Source: Puia sp963703355 (lineage in GTDB: Bacteria; Bacteroidota; Bacteroidia; Chitinophagales; Chitinophagaceae). Taken from it: 64,000 nt of DNA. Below are positions 7,321-17,072 of the stretch, piece by piece. The DNA is taken from positions 1,488,001-1,552,000 of the forward strand of contig OY969813.1 in NCBI GenBank assembly GCA_963703355.1. The letters run 5' to 3'. The notes beneath the pieces were generated by a model that did no database searches, was not told the origin of the DNA, and saw only the letters and a list, made by a program, of their open reading frames with translations. The translations under genes and the position numbers were made by a program. The first letter of the stretch is position 1, and each line of letters opens with the position of its first letter.

Positions 7321-9756
7321 ATGTCATATTGCCGGCAAGTTACATCATCACTGGTCAGACCCATAATCGTCCCTTCGATTCTGATTTTCGCCCTCTTTTC
7401 CTGCCGACTTCCAGCAAACTTTCAATATCCTCAGGGAAAACCATTTATTTATAAGACTTCTGTAAAAGTAGAAGGGAATATTAAGGGCGATCAAAAAACG
7501 GATTTAACTCAAAGGCTTGAAAACCAACTCGACGATAGCCTTCAAGCAAAGACAGTTACATCCTTTTATAAACCCCCCTATTTTATAGTAAAAAAATTGT
7601 CATATACGCCTGTTTACGATCCTATGAGCGTGACTCGCTCCGTGGCATTCATAAATGCGTTATTAAATGCCAACGGTTATTATATGCCATTAACAAGGGA
7701 CACGGTAATTTATGAAACCGTGCACAGCGGCAAGATTAAGAAAAACGGAAAGTACAAGGGACTGAGTAAGGAACAAAAAAGAGTCATAGTAAACTTTACG
7801 GTTACTCTCGGCAAACAATTGAAATTTGATTCAGTAGGTTATAGTTTACAGACTCCGGAACTCCAGCAAATAGCAATCAACTCTAAATACCAGTCTTTAA
7901 TAAAAGTCGGAGATCCCTATTCACAATCTGTTCTAACCAATGATCTTAACCGGCTGGTCGATAGTTTTCGTAACAACGGTTATTACCGGTTTTCAAAAGA
8001 AGATTTATATGTAGAACACGATACGGTGTTAGCCGCACTCATTGATCCCTCCCTCGATCCCATCGAACAGGCTGAACTGCTTGAAAAACTGAAACTAAAA
8101 AAAGAAAATCCAACAATTAGTGTTGTAATTAAACAACGACCCGTCCGCGATTCCACACATGTAACAAAATATTTCATTGGAAATATCACCATATACCCGG
8201 ATATGCCTGTTGCAGACGATACCGCAGTTGTGCATTCAGATACAACAACAATAAACCAAATTAAATTTATCAGCCGGACTAACAAATTCAAATTGCCTTT
8301 TCTTGCAAACAACATTTATCTATACCCAGGGGGCATGTATAAGCAACAGAATTATTTTCGTACTTCCAATCGTATTAGTCAGCTTCCAGCCTGGGACTAT
8401 AATACCATAGAATTCCAACGATCGGCAAATTATGATAGCATTTTAGACGTGATTCTGAGAATGTATCCGGCAAAAAAACAGAAAATCTCATTGTCGCTCG
8501 AAACAAGTTATATCACCAATGGAATTGTAACTACGAGTAATCTATTAGGAACCAGTGTGATTTTGGGTTTGCAAAACAGGAACGCATACCGGCAATCTAT
8601 TTTGACAAACACGAGCTTGCAGGCAGGGATTGAATTGGGATCAGGGTCCACTATTCAAACTGTTTTAACAAGTCTGTCACATACGGTTGTAATTCCGCAC
8701 ATCATACATATTATACCATTTCTCAACTTCCCCGCAAACCTGGATGCAAAAGGATATAGCACACAAACACTTATTAATGTGAATGCGGGGTACACGAAGC
8801 GTCTCGATTTTTTTACTCAGGAAAGCGTAAATGGATCGTTCGGTTATCAGTGGTCGAAAACACAAATTCACAAGAAAAATGATTTGACTTTTAGCGTTAC
8901 CAAAAGCTATTTTTGGAAACCAATAAACATTGAAAATACGACCTATCCGAAAATCACCGATAGTTTTAAAACCATTCTCCAAGAAAATCCTCCGCTTCAA
9001 ATTACTTTTCGGCCGGGCCTTGTGATTGGTCAGCAGTTTGCCTATAATATTGTTAGAGTAAAACGAAATAAAATAAATTACTTCCTGGTTGATTTTGAAG
9101 AGAGTGGCGCATTATTAGGTTTTTTTACGAATCTGGATAAAGGAGCATTACTTCGATACATCCGCGGACAAATAGAATTTCGACACACTATAGACTATGG
9201 GAAAAATCAACTTGCATTTCGTGCATATGGTGGCGCAGGCTATGCTTATGGTCTAACTGACAGCGGCTATGAACACACCCTTCCTTCCTTTAAGGCATTT
9301 TATGCGGGGGGTCCAAACAGTATGCGTGCATGGCAGGTAAGAAATTTGGGACTTGGGTCGTCCAAGTATTATACGGATGCTTTGAATTCTTATGATCTCC
9401 GATATGGAGATATTAAACTGGAATTTAATGCCGAATATCGCTTCCTTCTGGGCACACTTTTTAGTATCAAATTCAAAAGCGCATTTTTTACAGATATAGG
9501 AAATATATGGAACTGGACACCCATCGATACATCGGCGCTGGGTGTGGGAAGTGATTTCCAATTAAATCGTTTTTATAAGGAATTTGCAGTTGGAGCAGGC
9601 ACAGGTTTGCGATTGGACTTTAATTATTTTTTGATACGACTCGACTGGTCCTATAGAATTCGCGACCCACAGGCCATTTATGGATCGGACACCTGGTTTT
9701 ACAAACTCGAACTAAGCAGCGGACAACTTCAGTTGGGAATTAATTATCCGTTTTAA
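7321..9756 (+). CDS. Lipoprotein-type BamA/TamA (Omp85) family outer membrane protein
   Basis: The 811-residue product begins with a hydrophobic leader ending in LFSC near residue 28, which looks like a lipobox. POTRA-like segments follow (KKLSYTPVYDPMSVTRSVAFINALLN; IKVGDPYSQSVLTNDLNRLVDSFRNNGYYRF) and then a C-terminal 16-strand barrel. Barrel hallmarks are AFYAGGPNSMRAWQVRNLG, the loop-6 type motif, and the final aromatic strand GINYPF. Lipidated Omp85 homologues of this size are known in Bacteroidota (TamL-like). A role in outer membrane protein or lipid biogenesis is inferred. Convergent with truB, overlapping by 17 bp. Confidence 0.88.
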   Translation: MSYCRQVTSSLVRPIIVPSILIFALFSCRLPANFQYPQGKPFIYKTSVKVEGNIKGDQKTDLTQRLENQLDDSLQAKTVTSFYKPPYFIVKKLSYTPVYDPMSVTRSVAFINALLNANGYYMPLTRDTVIYETVHSGKIKKNGKYKGLSKEQKRVIVNFTVTLGKQLKFDSVGYSLQTPELQQIAINSKYQSLIKVGDPYSQSVLTNDLNRLVDSFRNNGYYRFSKEDLYVEHDTVLAALIDPSLDPIEQAELLEKLKLKKENPTISVVIKQRPVRDSTHVTKYFIGNITIYPDMPVADDTAVVHSDTTTINQIKFISRTNKFKLPFLANNIYLYPGGMYKQQNYFRTSNRISQLPAWDYNTIEFQRSANYDSILDVILRMYPAKKQKISLSLETSYITNGIVTTSNLLGTSVILGLQNRNAYRQSILTNTSLQAGIELGSGSTIQTVLTSLSHTVVIPHIIHIIPFLNFPANLDAKGYSTQTLINVNAGYTKRLDFFTQESVNGSFGYQWSKTQIHKKNDLTFSVTKSYFWKPINIENTTYPKITDSFKTILQENPPLQITFRPGLVIGQQFAYNIVRVKRNKINYFLVDFEESGALLGFFTNLDKGALLRYIRGQIEFRHTIDYGKNQLAFRAYGGAGYAYGLTDSGYEHTLPSFKAFYAGGPNSMRAWQVRNLGLGSSKYYTDALNSYDLRYGDIKLEFNAEYRFLLGTLFSIKFKSAFFTDIGNIWNWTPIDTSALGVGSDFQLNRFYKEFAVGAGTGLRLDFNYFLIRLDWSYRIRDPQAIYGSDTWFYKLELSSGQLQLGINYPF

Positions 9757-10408
9757 ATTTCATAACTGCTTTCTCCGGAGTCAGCGCATCTTCCAATTTA
9801 TATATCCCTATTCTGGTACGACATAATGAACTGAGATGCGCCCCACATCCAAGCGCCTGACCAATGTCATTTGCCAGGCTTCTTATATAAGTACCAGTTG
9901 AGCAAATAACCCTAAAATAAATAATTGGAAGCTGCTGAATATGCATCTCCAATTCTTTTATGCATATTGTTCTCCCTTCAAGAACTACTGGTCGTCCCTG
10001 CCGAGCAAGATCATAAGAACGTTCGCCATTTTTTTTTATCGCAGAATAGATTGGTGGGATCTGGCTTATTTCGCCAGTAAATTTTTTTGAAACTTCATTT
10101 AAGATTTCTTCATTCACAAAAGAAGAATCCTTTTTATTCTCGGGAGTTGTCTCCAAATCATAGGACGCAGTAGTAGCACCCAGTGTTATTGTCCCGGTGT
10201 ATTCCTTTTCCTGAGCCATGTATTCATTAATCTTCTTGGTGAATTTTCCTGTACATAAAATTAACAATCCCGTAGCCAGCGGATCCAGCGTACCAGCATG
10301 ACCAACTTTTACATGTACCAGATTTCTAACTTTTTTGACAACGTCTGCAGACGTCCAGTGTAACGGCTTATCTATAAGAATTACCTGACCATCTTCAAAA
10401 GGATTCAT
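9740..10408 (-). CDS. truB: tRNA pseudouridine(55) synthase
   Basis: The 222-residue protein makes pseudouridine 55 in the T-loop of tRNAs. KVGHAGTLDPLATGLLILC contains the catalytic Asp (about residue 41); later segments PPIYSAIKKNGERSYDLARQG and STGTYIRSLANDIG are conserved TruB motifs. It lacks the C-terminal PUA domain of the longer form, which is common in this phylum. It starts 19 bp after the stop of the DUF58 gene and may be read with that operon. Confidence 0.97.
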   Translation of the reverse strand: MNPFEDGQVILIDKPLHWTSADVVKKVRNLVHVKVGHAGTLDPLATGLLILCTGKFTKKINEYMAQEKEYTGTITLGATTASYDLETTPENKKDSSFVNEEILNEVSKKFTGEISQIPPIYSAIKKNGERSYDLARQGRPVVLEGRTICIKELEMHIQQLPIIYFRVICSTGTYIRSLANDIGQALGCGAHLSSLCRTRIGIYKLEDALTPEKAVMKFKTDN

Positions 10409-10427
10409 GACAATGAATTTTAAAAAA

Positions 10428-11774
10428 TCAAATTTCTCTTCGGGCTTTTATTTGAAGGTATTTATTTACAATATCAACACTTAATTTTTCGGGCGCTGTC
10501 AGTAATGCGGAAATTCCGTATTTCTGAAGTTCTTTTATTATCAATTTCTTTTCCAAAATGAATTTCTCCGCTATTACCTTTTCATACAATCCTTCTAGGT
10601 CTTTTGCCTCACCAGACGATAATGAGTAAAGCGAGGTGTTTTCAAAAAATACAACAAGCAACAAATGTTTTTCAGAAATATTTCTCAAAACAGGTAGTTG
10701 CCTTCTAAGAGAAGTTAGCGATTCAAAATTTGTGAAAAGCACTAAGAGGCTCCTTTGTGTTACCCGGGTTTTTATAAGTTTATATAAAAAAGAATAGTCC
10801 GATTCCAAAAACCTCGTTTTCAAATTGTACAATACATTTACGATTCCCGACATTTGTGAAGATCGGTGGTTCGCCGGGAGAAAATCTCCGCTTGTATCCC
10901 CAAAACTGATAAATCCGGCCTTGTCCTGTTTGGAAATAGCAATCGAACTTAATGCGAGTGTTGCATTCACAGCATAGTCCAATAAGGTAAGTCCATTAAA
11001 GGACATCTTCATCGATCTGCCCTTGTCTATAATGCAATAAATCTGCTGACTTTTTTCATCTGAATACACGTTGACCATAAGATGGCCGCCTGTTCTGCCT
11101 GTGGCCTTCCAGTTAATACCCCGAATGTCATCTCCGTTTACATATTCGCGTATTTGTTCAAATTCCAAACTATGTCCTGTTTTTCTTACCTGCTTAAAAC
11201 CAATATTTCCAGGATCTGTTATATGAGCTTGAAATTCAAATTGTCGCAGCAACTGAAATGCCGGGAATACTTTCACTTGTTCCTGCACGACCAAAGTGTA
11301 TCTGCGAACCAAAAGTTGGAATGAGGTTTTAATGAAAACATATATATTGCCAAACATGTATTCTCCTCTTTCTTTTGGTCGAAATTCAAATTGCACTGTA
11401 GTATCGCTTTTTCCATCCAGATCGAATTTCCAGTATACATCCCGGATTTGCCAGGGTTCAGGAAATTCGTCAATTACCCGTAGGTGAACTTTAAAAGAAT
11501 TATTGTTGGAAACCTGCCAGTACAAATTATTGATTTCCCCATTGCTCAGGCGTTCGGGGAGAACGCGCTTTACGGAAACCGGATCTTTCTTTGAAAGTAA
11601 AACTACTGCGTCTAACGCAAAAACTATTAACAACAAAACCAGTATCAACTGAGAAATTGCAAATAGAATCGGTATGAAGTAGGAAAGAATAAATAAAAAG
11701 ATAACGATGGTTATCAGGCGATAAAGTCGTTTTCCAATAAAAATAGAAAGCCAAAATTGTTTCAGACTGTTCAT
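10428..11774 (-). CDS. DUF58 domain protein
   Basis: The 448-residue protein has two N-terminal hydrophobic segments (about 17-32 and 35-53), a beta-rich region, and the DUF58 core with LEFEQIREYVNGDDIRGINWKATGR, the signature of the family. The C-terminal half resembles a von Willebrand A fold (CIIDKGRSMKMSFNGLTLLDYAV), although the MIDAS DxSxS is replaced by DKGRS. DUF58 proteins are regularly encoded next to MoxR ATPases, as here with one base between the genes. The molecular role is not established. Confidence 0.92.
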   Translation of the reverse strand: MNSLKQFWLSIFIGKRLYRLITIVIFLFILSYFIPILFAISQLILVLLLIVFALDAVVLLSKKDPVSVKRVLPERLSNGEINNLYWQVSNNNSFKVHLRVIDEFPEPWQIRDVYWKFDLDGKSDTTVQFEFRPKERGEYMFGNIYVFIKTSFQLLVRRYTLVVQEQVKVFPAFQLLRQFEFQAHITDPGNIGFKQVRKTGHSLEFEQIREYVNGDDIRGINWKATGRTGGHLMVNVYSDEKSQQIYCIIDKGRSMKMSFNGLTLLDYAVNATLALSSIAISKQDKAGFISFGDTSGDFLPANHRSSQMSGIVNVLYNLKTRFLESDYSFLYKLIKTRVTQRSLLVLFTNFESLTSLRRQLPVLRNISEKHLLLVVFFENTSLYSLSSGEAKDLEGLYEKVIAEKFILEKKLIIKELQKYGISALLTAPEKLSVDIVNKYLQIKARREI

Positions 11775-11775
11775 G

Positions 11776-12753
11776 TTATCGAGGTATCTCAGAAGCCTGA
11801 ATAATTTGTTGAATTACTTCATCTGTAGAACTACCCTCCATTTCTTTCTCCGGGGAGAGTACGAGACGATGACGCAGTACCGAAGGTACGGTATACAAAA
11901 TGTCTTCTGGCAGTACAAAATCTCTTCCATTCATTGCTGCGATAGCTTTCGAAGATTGAAGTATACCAATAGAAGCCCGTGGTGAAGCACCTAAATAAAT
12001 TGACTTATTTTGTCGTGTCGACGAGACAATCGATACAATGAATCGTATCAGTTTTTCTTCAACATGAATGCCTCGAACGATATGACGCATGTTCTCTATC
12101 ATTGTTGCATTTAATACAGGCAAAATTACATTTTCGAAATCCGTTACGGAACCAACATGATGTTTGGTAACAACAATTACTTCATCCGTTTCACTTGGAT
12201 AGTCTACTTTTATTTTGAATAAAAACCGATCGAGCTGAGCTTCGGGTAAATGATAAGTCCCCTCCTGTTCAATGGGATTTTGAGTAGCTATAACCAAGAA
12301 TGGTTGTTGCATTGGCATTGTCTGCCCATCTACCGTAATCTGTCTTTCCTCCATCACTTCAAATAATGCGGCCTGCGTTTTTGCTGGCGCACGATTAATT
12401 TCATCTATCAAAACAATGTTACTGAATATGGGCCCGGGACGAAACTGGAACAACATTTCCCTGGGATTAAAAATAGACGCTCCAATAACGTCACTGGGCA
12501 TGAGATCGGGAGTAAACTGAATCCTTGAAAAGCCAGCATCAATAGTGCGACTGAGCAATTTGGCTGTTAGTGTTTTTGCAACACCAGGCACGCCTTCGAT
12601 AAGAACATGCCCGTCTGCAAGGATTCCTGCAATCAACAATTCAATCATTTGTTCCTGGCCTACGATAACTTTGCCAATCTCGGATTTTAATTTTATGAGT
12701 GTCTGCCTGAATTCCTGTAAAGGAGTTCTTTCATCAAATAATTTTTCTTCCAT
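11776..12753 (-). CDS. MoxR family AAA+ ATPase
   Basis: The 325-residue ATPase contains Walker A GVPGVAKTLTAK (about residues 55-66), Walker B NIVLIDEINRAPAKTQAALFE with sensor ATQNPIEQEGTYHLPEAQLDRFLF, and the C-terminal AAA lid with GASPRASIGILQSSKA. MoxR ATPases act as chaperone-like remodelers for vWA proteins; the DUF58 neighbour downstream is the expected partner. The gene is the fourth of five packed genes with spacings of 1 bp or overlaps, so all should be one transcript. Confidence 0.96.
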   Translation of the reverse strand: MEEKLFDERTPLQEFRQTLIKLKSEIGKVIVGQEQMIELLIAGILADGHVLIEGVPGVAKTLTAKLLSRTIDAGFSRIQFTPDLMPSDVIGASIFNPREMLFQFRPGPIFSNIVLIDEINRAPAKTQAALFEVMEERQITVDGQTMPMQQPFLVIATQNPIEQEGTYHLPEAQLDRFLFKIKVDYPSETDEVIVVTKHHVGSVTDFENVILPVLNATMIENMRHIVRGIHVEEKLIRFIVSIVSSTRQNKSIYLGASPRASIGILQSSKAIAAMNGRDFVLPEDILYTVPSVLRHRLVLSPEKEMEGSSTDEVIQQIIQASEIPR

Positions 12754-12754
12754 A

Positions 12755-13933
12755 TTATATTGGTTTGTTAAACTGATTGATTTGTTGATGAAGATTCATT
12801 AATTCCTGATCCGAAAAACTGCCATGGAGCCGGGCATCATGTATTAAATGAATAATCTGCCTGATCTGATCAACCTGCCGCCCTGATCTGTTTGCAAGTT
12901 TTAATGCAAATTCCTCGTCCAGGTAAGAGGTCGAAAGGCGATATGTTTGTCGCACTGTTTCCAAAAATGCAGCAATCATCTTGAAAGCGAGGTTTTGATT
13001 GTCTTTTTGTTGATAATATAGCCGACCTACTGTTTTGACAAAGTCTTCAGAGGCGTTTCGCAGAACAGGTATTTCGGAAATCGGTCTTTGCCTTCGCTTC
13101 GTTTCAATGATGAAAATCAAAATAAACAAAGATATAGTCAGCCAAAATGCCCATCTGAGGGAACGCTGTCTAAGTATAAAACGAAATGCAGAAAAACGTT
13201 GACCTTGCCTGCTGTATCTAAAGTAATCAGACCATTCTAAAACATCTGTTCTTTTCGGAAGATAGGAAAGAGCTATATCATAATATGTTTTATTAGACTT
13301 ATGTAATAAAAAAAAATTGGTAAACGTAAAAGGATTCAAATGAATATAGATAGCTCCTCCCCTGGCATAGGAAATCCTGATAAAATCAGCGTTGCCAGCC
13401 TCATCTTTTCCGAGTACCACTGCATGACCTGTGTCCATTACATGGAAAAAAGCACCATTGGTATATCCCGGATAAAAATATTGGATCCATTTCTTATTAA
13501 CAGGATCGAATAGACTGACTTTGGCACTATCACCGGTTTGTATTAAATAATGCTGCACTTTAAGATGAAGCATACTTAATACGGTATCACCAAAATCGAA
13601 TGCGGAAATAAAAACCTGATTGTTACCCTTTGCAGCGAAATGTATGATAGAAGTCATCTCATCTGGCTCCGGTTTGAATCGAGGTCCGATAATCATCAGC
13701 ACTCTGGACCGGTCGGAATCATCCTTTTTTTGAAATATGATGGGAAAGTTGCTGGTAGTTCGAATATCTGCTTCAGGAAAAATGGATGACAAATTTTCAT
13801 AGGCATATTTAGTTCCGTAGGGAATTTTGTCCAGCCTCCAAAGACTTACCCGTCTGTCCAGCCACTTATGTGGTGTACAGGAAATAAAAAAAAAGATGCA
13901 AGCAATACTGGCGATGCTTAATATATTTTTCAA
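12755..13933 (-). CDS. DUF4350 domain membrane protein
   Basis: The 392-residue protein starts with a lipoprotein-like leader (MKNILSIASIACIFFFISC, Cys near 19). It carries a periplasmic DUF4350-like region with YENLSSIFPEADIRTTSNFP and LMIIGPRFKPEPDEM, one transmembrane helix at about residues 278-296 and a cytoplasmic tail rich in charged residues. DUF4350 proteins occur with DUF4129, MoxR and DUF58 genes. It overlaps the upstream DUF4129 gene by 4 bp. Function is unknown. Confidence 0.8.
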   Translation of the reverse strand: MKNILSIASIACIFFFISCTPHKWLDRRVSLWRLDKIPYGTKYAYENLSSIFPEADIRTTSNFPIIFQKKDDSDRSRVLMIIGPRFKPEPDEMTSIIHFAAKGNNQVFISAFDFGDTVLSMLHLKVQHYLIQTGDSAKVSLFDPVNKKWIQYFYPGYTNGAFFHVMDTGHAVVLGKDEAGNADFIRISYARGGAIYIHLNPFTFTNFFLLHKSNKTYYDIALSYLPKRTDVLEWSDYFRYSRQGQRFSAFRFILRQRSLRWAFWLTISLFILIFIIETKRRQRPISEIPVLRNASEDFVKTVGRLYYQQKDNQNLAFKMIAAFLETVRQTYRLSTSYLDEEFALKLANRSGRQVDQIRQIIHLIHDARLHGSFSDQELMNLHQQINQFNKPI

Positions 13934-14721
13934 ACAGAAAGTTTTTGCTGAAAATCATCGAATTTTTTCTTTAGCTGGATATATAAATCACCCGAGGGAA
14001 CAAATTCCCCATAATAAATATATTCATAAGCATTTGCCAGATACCTGAAGTCAGTTGCATATGGGTTTCCCAAAAAAGAACGTGAGATTTCCGCGTTAGT
14101 AGAAGAATTGCGTATGGATATAATACTATACTGCCTGATAGTTTCAATGGCTTTGAGATACATAAAGCGAACAGCTTGTCTGTAATCCCCTTCATTTTGA
14201 CAACTAAGAATCGATCCATCATAATCAATTTTACCTGAGGGGCTTAAATAACCTTCCTGTGAAACTATTTGATTTCTCCTTCGGAAAAACCAAATGAAAT
14301 TTCCCTCTTTAGCAAGTCGATATATTCCATAAAGTAATACACTGCCAATAATCAGAAAAATGACCCACTGCAATGCCCTGCTGTCAATAAATTTCGAAAT
14401 GTAACCAGGTTTTACCGGTGCCTTTTCACGCCAGTAATCCGGATCGTTTGCATAAGCGTAGTCTGGATTTTTTAAATAAGCATTAATATTTCTTTGACTT
14501 ACCTGCCTTATTTCACTGGACCGCGGGATTGCTGTATCCGATACAGGGTTGTAAATATCATCGGTATCGATTGCTGTTTTTTCAACAGATTCATCCCCGC
14601 CACCTGAGATCGTATCATTAAGACTGGAATTTATTGTTGAATCATTATTAGTTTGCGAATACGCTCCTTCAAAATTCTGAAGAAAAAAAATGAATAGAGC
14701 AAGTTTCAAAAATTTTATCAT
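13930..14721 (-). CDS. DUF4129 domain protein
   Basis: The 263-residue protein has a signal peptide (about residues 1-22), a low-complexity Ser/Thr/Asp region, one transmembrane helix (about 116-134, VIFLIIGSVLLYGIYRLA) and a C-terminal cytoplasmic domain with NAEISRSFLGNPYATDFRYLANAYEYIYYGEF, typical of DUF4129. The same domain occurs at the C-terminus of some transglutaminase-like proteins. Start and stop overlap the flanking genes by 4 bp, indicating coupled translation in the five-gene operon. Confidence 0.82.
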   Translation of the reverse strand: MIKFLKLALFIFFLQNFEGAYSQTNNDSTINSSLNDTISGGGDESVEKTAIDTDDIYNPVSDTAIPRSSEIRQVSQRNINAYLKNPDYAYANDPDYWREKAPVKPGYISKFIDSRALQWVIFLIIGSVLLYGIYRLAKEGNFIWFFRRRNQIVSQEGYLSPSGKIDYDGSILSCQNEGDYRQAVRFMYLKAIETIRQYSIISIRNSSTNAEISRSFLGNPYATDFRYLANAYEYIYYGEFVPSGDLYIQLKKKFDDFQQKLSV

Positions 14722-15695
14722 ATACGGATATCTGGTTTTTCAGGGTGAACTAACCTTCCCTTCAAACCCAACCGTATGGGATATATAATAAAATACCAGA
14801 TTATGAAACATACAGAGGATATAAGTATGGATAGACTTATCCAGATCGGCATGTGCGAATAACGTGTTACAAACCCTTCTAAAAAAGCAGCCAGTATAAA
14901 TATGGGAACCAGTCCAATCATCAGTTTTATTCCGTCCTTTGCACCGCGTTTTAAAGAAAAAAGTCTTTCATATGTGCCGGGGAAAAGTAAACTTTTAGCC
15001 AACACAAGCCCCGCCGATCCCGCAATAATTATAGAGGAAATCTCCAGCGTTCCATGAATCCAAATAACAAGCACCGATTCCCATCCAAGTCCCCTCGAAA
15101 AGAAATAATACTGAAACGCTCCCAACATCACACCATTGGTAAACAACAGCCATATTGTTCCCAGCCCAGCCAGAATACCGGAAACGAACATCATGAAAGA
15201 AACTTTAATGTTGTTGAGGGCAATCTTAAAAAACATCGAAAGCGAATCCTGGTTTTTATAGACACCGAATGGATCCCCTTTTGATATATTTTGTTCGGTC
15301 ATCTCTATATAATTATCACCAAGAACTCCCCTGACAAAAGATTGATCATTCGCAGCAGAAAAGGCGGCTATTAATGCAAAGAATAGAAAAAATAGAAATG
15401 AGTAAAGCAATTCCCGATGATATTTCCGTACCACAAGGGGCAATTCTGTTTTCCAAAACCTGACTATCCTTGACGTCTCTTCTTTTTTATTTTTATAAAT
15501 ACCTAAATATATACCCGCCGCAAGTTTATTAAGATATAGGGTCACTTTGCTCTGAGGATAAAAAGTCTTTGAGTACCCAAGATCATTTACGAGTTCGGTA
15601 AATCTACTCGCCAGTTCATCAGGATCCGTTGTAGGTTCATACTGATAAATTTTCCACTTGTCTATATTTTGCCGAATGAATTGACCTTCACGCAC
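14718..15695 (-). CDS. SpoIIM / DUF95 family membrane protein
   Basis: The 325-residue protein has a soluble N-terminal part and about five transmembrane helices from residue 110 onward, including SFMMFVSGILAGLGTIWLLFTNGVMLGAFQYYF and WIHGTLEISSIIIAGSAGLVLAKS, the conserved SpoIIM-family block. It is first in the operon with DUF4129, DUF4350, MoxR and DUF58 and diverges from an RDD-protein gene. In non-sporulating Bacteroidota this association recurs but its purpose is unknown; an envelope role is inferred from the membrane segments. Confidence 0.88.
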   Translation of the reverse strand: MREGQFIRQNIDKWKIYQYEPTTDPDELASRFTELVNDLGYSKTFYPQSKVTLYLNKLAAGIYLGIYKNKKEETSRIVRFWKTELPLVVRKYHRELLYSFLFFLFFALIAAFSAANDQSFVRGVLGDNYIEMTEQNISKGDPFGVYKNQDSLSMFFKIALNNIKVSFMMFVSGILAGLGTIWLLFTNGVMLGAFQYYFFSRGLGWESVLVIWIHGTLEISSIIIAGSAGLVLAKSLLFPGTYERLFSLKRGAKDGIKLMIGLVPIFILAAFLEGFVTRYSHMPIWISLSILISSVCFIIWYFIIYPIRLGLKGRLVHPEKPDIRI

Positions 15696-15781
15696 AAAAA
15701 CTGTATTTTTATTTATAAATATAAAAAATAATAAATCATTGTCAACCTAAGTTTCCGCGATTGTTGATCGTGAACAATTTT

Positions 15782-16546
15782 ATGCAAACTGTAAAACTCG
15801 ACACAGGCTTCAATATTGAAGTGGACTTCCCAATCAGCCCATTTCATCGTCGTATGTTTGCATACTGTTTAGACTTAACTGTTATACTACTTTACGGTCT
15901 CTTATGCAGTAAAATCGTTGGGATCCTGCCACAAAAAAGCCTGACTGAAAAAGAATGGTTATGGATTTTGATTGGCTTACCTGCACTATTTTACTATCCT
16001 GTGTTAGAAATCCTCACCGATGGACAAACAATTGGTAAGAAGATAATGGGAATTCGTGTAATTACTCTGGATGGCGGTCACCCATCTGTTAGTCAATATA
16101 TTTTACGCTGGGTATTTCGTCTTGCTGATTTCCCTTTTTGGATATTTCTGGCAATTGCTGGTGGAAATTTACCCTGGTGGCTGAGTTTTCTTCTTTTTTC
16201 AGGCATAGCCTGTGTAGTAATATCCGACAAGTCCCAAAGAATCGGAGATATCGTTGCCGGTACAATCGTAATTTTTACACGATCAAATACTTCCTGGGAG
16301 GATACTGTTTTTATTGAATTGGAGACAGACTATGAACCCAGATATCCGCAGGTTATGCAAATGAGTGACAAAGATCTCAATTCCCTCAAAATGATCATCA
16401 CCACAGTCAAGAAGAGTAAAAATCACGATCTCGCTTTCCGAATTGCAGAAAGAATAAAATCTAAATTAGTTATGCAAGGTGATCAGGACGCACTCGATTT
16501 TCTGGAAACTCTGCTAAAGGATTACAATTACTATTCAAATCATTGA
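15782..16546 (+). CDS. RDD family membrane protein
   Basis: The 254-residue protein (start taken at ATG 15782; a TTG at 15761 is possible but lies in the promoter region) has the RDD signature ISPFHRRMFAYCLDLTVILLYG, three to four transmembrane helices, and the second conserved block LEILTDGQTIGKKIMGIRVI. A soluble C-terminal tail of about 90 residues follows. RDD proteins are often encoded beside SpoIIM-like and MoxR genes, as here divergently, suggesting a common membrane module. No transport substrate is known. Confidence 0.88.
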   Translation: MQTVKLDTGFNIEVDFPISPFHRRMFAYCLDLTVILLYGLLCSKIVGILPQKSLTEKEWLWILIGLPALFYYPVLEILTDGQTIGKKIMGIRVITLDGGHPSVSQYILRWVFRLADFPFWIFLAIAGGNLPWWLSFLLFSGIACVVISDKSQRIGDIVAGTIVIFTRSNTSWEDTVFIELETDYEPRYPQVMQMSDKDLNSLKMIITTVKKSKNHDLAFRIAERIKSKLVMQGDQDALDFLETLLKDYNYYSNH

Positions 16547-17014
16547 TCAGGATCTATGTCCTATTATGCCTCCGATCACTGCGGCTATAATGGCCAGCCC
16601 ATACAATGACAGCACAACAATTGCGATAATACCGTAAAACTTAAAAAATGATTTAAGATTTTTAAGCGCATCTGTAAGTACAGGCTGATCATTGTTTCGC
16701 AGCGCCTTGCGCATCTTAGTCGAAAAATTATACAAATAGAGGACGGGAACAAATAACACAGCTGCAACCAAAATAAGAAGGAAACTTATAAAAACACCAC
16801 TGAATCTTGCAGGCATATCGGAATCTCCGCCCGTACCCTGTAACAAACTGTTCCCGATGGCTCCAAATAAAATTCCTATTATCAATAAAAGTCCGATGTA
16901 AATAAAACCGAGGATCGCAAGAAACCGGCTCCAACGGGATGCCTCATTTAAATAATTTATTGATGACTGATCCAGTTGTAATTCAAAAAGGTTAAGTTTT
17001 TCGGGTTGTTCCAT
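16547..17014 (-). CDS. DUF5362-like small membrane protein
   Basis: The 155-residue protein has three or four hydrophobic segments: about 31-55 (FLAILGFIYIGLLLIIGILFGAI), 72-95 and 125-150. The layout and the SRWSRFLAILGFIYIGL start resemble DUF5362, a family of unknown function in Bacteroidota. Its stop codon directly abuts the stop of the convergent RDD gene with no spacer. The family call is from memory; membrane character is plain from sequence. Confidence 0.7.
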   Translation of the reverse strand: MEQPEKLNLFELQLDQSSINYLNEASRWSRFLAILGFIYIGLLLIIGILFGAIGNSLLQGTGGDSDMPARFSGVFISFLLILVAAVLFVPVLYLYNFSTKMRKALRNNDQPVLTDALKNLKSFFKFYGIIAIVVLSLYGLAIIAAVIGGIIGHRS

Positions 17015-17072
17015 GTAGGTTGTTTTGATTATAAATTAGATAAAAATTTTCAACCAACAAATAAAAAACATT

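Noticed and set aside
16547..17014. Treating the small membrane protein as part of the RDD operon
   Set aside because: It is on the opposite strand, stop to stop with the RDD gene, so it is a separate transcript.
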